Assembly: GCA_964552725.1 (NCBI GenBank)
Contig: CAZKHU010000131.1
Span: forward strand, 1 to 7,057
Direction of reading: 5' to 3'
Origin: DYTH01 sp964552725
Lineage (GTDB): Bacteria; Desulfobacterota; Syntrophia; Syntrophales; UBA5619
Length of the DNA: 7,057 nucleotides
Below are positions 6,290 to 7,057 of the stretch, piece by piece (the first letter of the stretch is position 1; every line of letters starts with the position of its first letter). Made by a program: the position numbers and the translations under genes. The notes beneath the pieces were generated by a model that saw only the letters and a list, made by a program, of their open reading frames with translations, made no database searches and had not been told where the DNA came from.

Positions 6290-7057
6290 GCATTGAATGG
6301 ATAACCATACTCCTTTTCGGCAGCATGGTTTTGGTGATGTTTATGGGTCTGCCGGTTGCCTTTGCCACCGGGTTTGTGGGCATCCTTTTTACGGCGATCT
6401 TCCAGGGGCCGTCCGCGGTCAATGTCGTGCCGACGCGGATCTTCGGTCTGATGACCAACTACCTGCTGGACGCCATTCCGCTCTTCATCCTGATGGCGAA
6501 CATCCTTGAACGGAGCGGCGTCATCGAAGATATTTACATGATGGTCTACCACTGGCTCGGCTGGCTCAAGGGCGGCGTCGCTACGGCGACGGTCGCCGCC
6601 TGCACGATGATGGCGGCGATGGCCGGCGTGGTGGGGGCAACGGAAGTGACGATGGGGATGATTGCCCTGCCGCAGATGCTGAACCGCAAGTACGACAAGG
6701 GGCTGGCGCTGGGAGGGATTCTGGCCGGCGGCACGCTGGGGATTTTAATTCCCCCGAGCGTCATGCTGATCGTCTACGGCATGGTGGACAACTCCTCCAT
6801 CGGCCAGCTCTACGCCGGGGCCTTCCTGCCGGGATTCATGCTGGCGGGGCTTTACATGATCTACATCACGATTCGCTGCTATATCAACCCCAAACTCGGT
6901 CCCTCCATTCCGAAGGAAGAGCGGCTGAATTGGGTGGGCCTGTTCAAGGTGGCCCTCCCGATCATTCCCGCGGGCATTCTGATTTTCCTGGTTCTGGGAA
7001 CGATCGTCATGGGCATTGCCGCCCCGACGGAGGCGGCCGGCATCGGCTGTCTGGGGG
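6286..7057 (+). CDS. dctM: TRAP transporter large membrane subunit DctM (partial, runs off right edge)
   Basis: The first 257 residues of the sodium-coupled transport subunit; full-length DctM is usually about 430 residues or more, so the end lies outside the window. My translation begins MSIEWITILLFG and shows many hydrophobic segments. Family landmarks are FMGLPVAFATG (19-29), IPLFILMANILERSG (64-78), MAAMAGVVGATEVTMG (109-124), IALPQML (126-132), GGTLGILIPPSVMLIVYG (148-165) and AAPTEAAGIG (245-254). The Pro-Pro-Ser and the Pro-Thr-Glu-Ala regions are in the discontinuous helices that form the cation and substrate sites. In relatives, as I recall, the third landmark usually has Ser where Ala113 is found here. 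The ATG at 6286 overlaps the dctQ stop as ATGA, with GGGAGG (6272-6277) eight bases upstream. No frameshift or stop interrupts the visible part. Paired with DctQ and DctP, the assignment is secure. Confidence 0.92.
   Translation, partial: MSIEWITILLFGSMVLVMFMGLPVAFATGFVGILFTAIFQGPSAVNVVPTRIFGLMTNYLLDAIPLFILMANILERSGVIEDIYMMVYHWLGWLKGGVATATVAACTMMAAMAGVVGATEVTMGMIALPQMLNRKYDKGLALGGILAGGTLGILIPPSVMLIVYGMVDNSSIGQLYAGAFLPGFMLAGLYMIYITIRCYINPKLGPSIPKEERLNWVGLFKVALPIIPAGILIFLVLGTIVMGIAAPTEAAGIGCLG

Overview
The window reads as one metabolic locus on the + strand of a moderately GC-rich Gram-negative bacterium. The gene style suggests an anaerobic, Deltaproteobacteria-like organism (Syntrophobacterales or a sulfate reducer): GlcD/GlcE/GlcF-like subunits next to a TRAP transporter, a Tat-exported solute receptor, and a TTCCCGC...GCGGGAA palindrome. 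That placement is inference from gene content and style only.

Layout. Positions 1-108 are a leader that begins inside a short palindromic repeat. Positions 109-4195 hold three tightly packed genes for a glycolate/D-lactate-type 2-hydroxyacid dehydrogenase. They are a GlcD-like FAD subunit with an intact catalytic site (109-1530), a GlcE-like FAD subunit with a degenerate catalytic site (1517-2881, overlapping by 14 bp), and a GlcF-like subunit with two ferredoxin-type 4Fe-4S motifs and two CCG cysteine-rich domains (2912-4195). A 191-bp AT-rich spacer (4196-4386) with weak promoter-like and hairpin elements follows. Next come a Tat-exported TRAP solute receptor of the DctP/TakP type (4387-5550), an intrinsic terminator (5566-5597), a 143-bp GC-rich spacer, the small TRAP membrane subunit DctQ (5741-6289), and the large subunit DctM. 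DctM overlaps dctQ by ATGA and runs off the right edge (6286-7057, 257 residues seen).

How the genes fit together. The receptor would capture a small 2-hydroxy or 2-oxo carboxylate in the periplasm and DctQM would import it with sodium. GlcD would oxidise the 2-hydroxyacid to the 2-oxoacid, and electrons would pass through GlcE/GlcF to the quinone pool or another carrier. The substrate (glycolate, lactate or another 2-hydroxyacid) cannot be fixed from sequence. The terminator between receptor and permease genes would favour more receptor than permease.

I found no evidence for a wholly new system. The points most worth a second look are the unequal pair of FAD subunits, the altered receptor pocket, the Tat signal, and the internal terminator. 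No RNA genes, CRISPR arrays, transposases or broken genes were seen.
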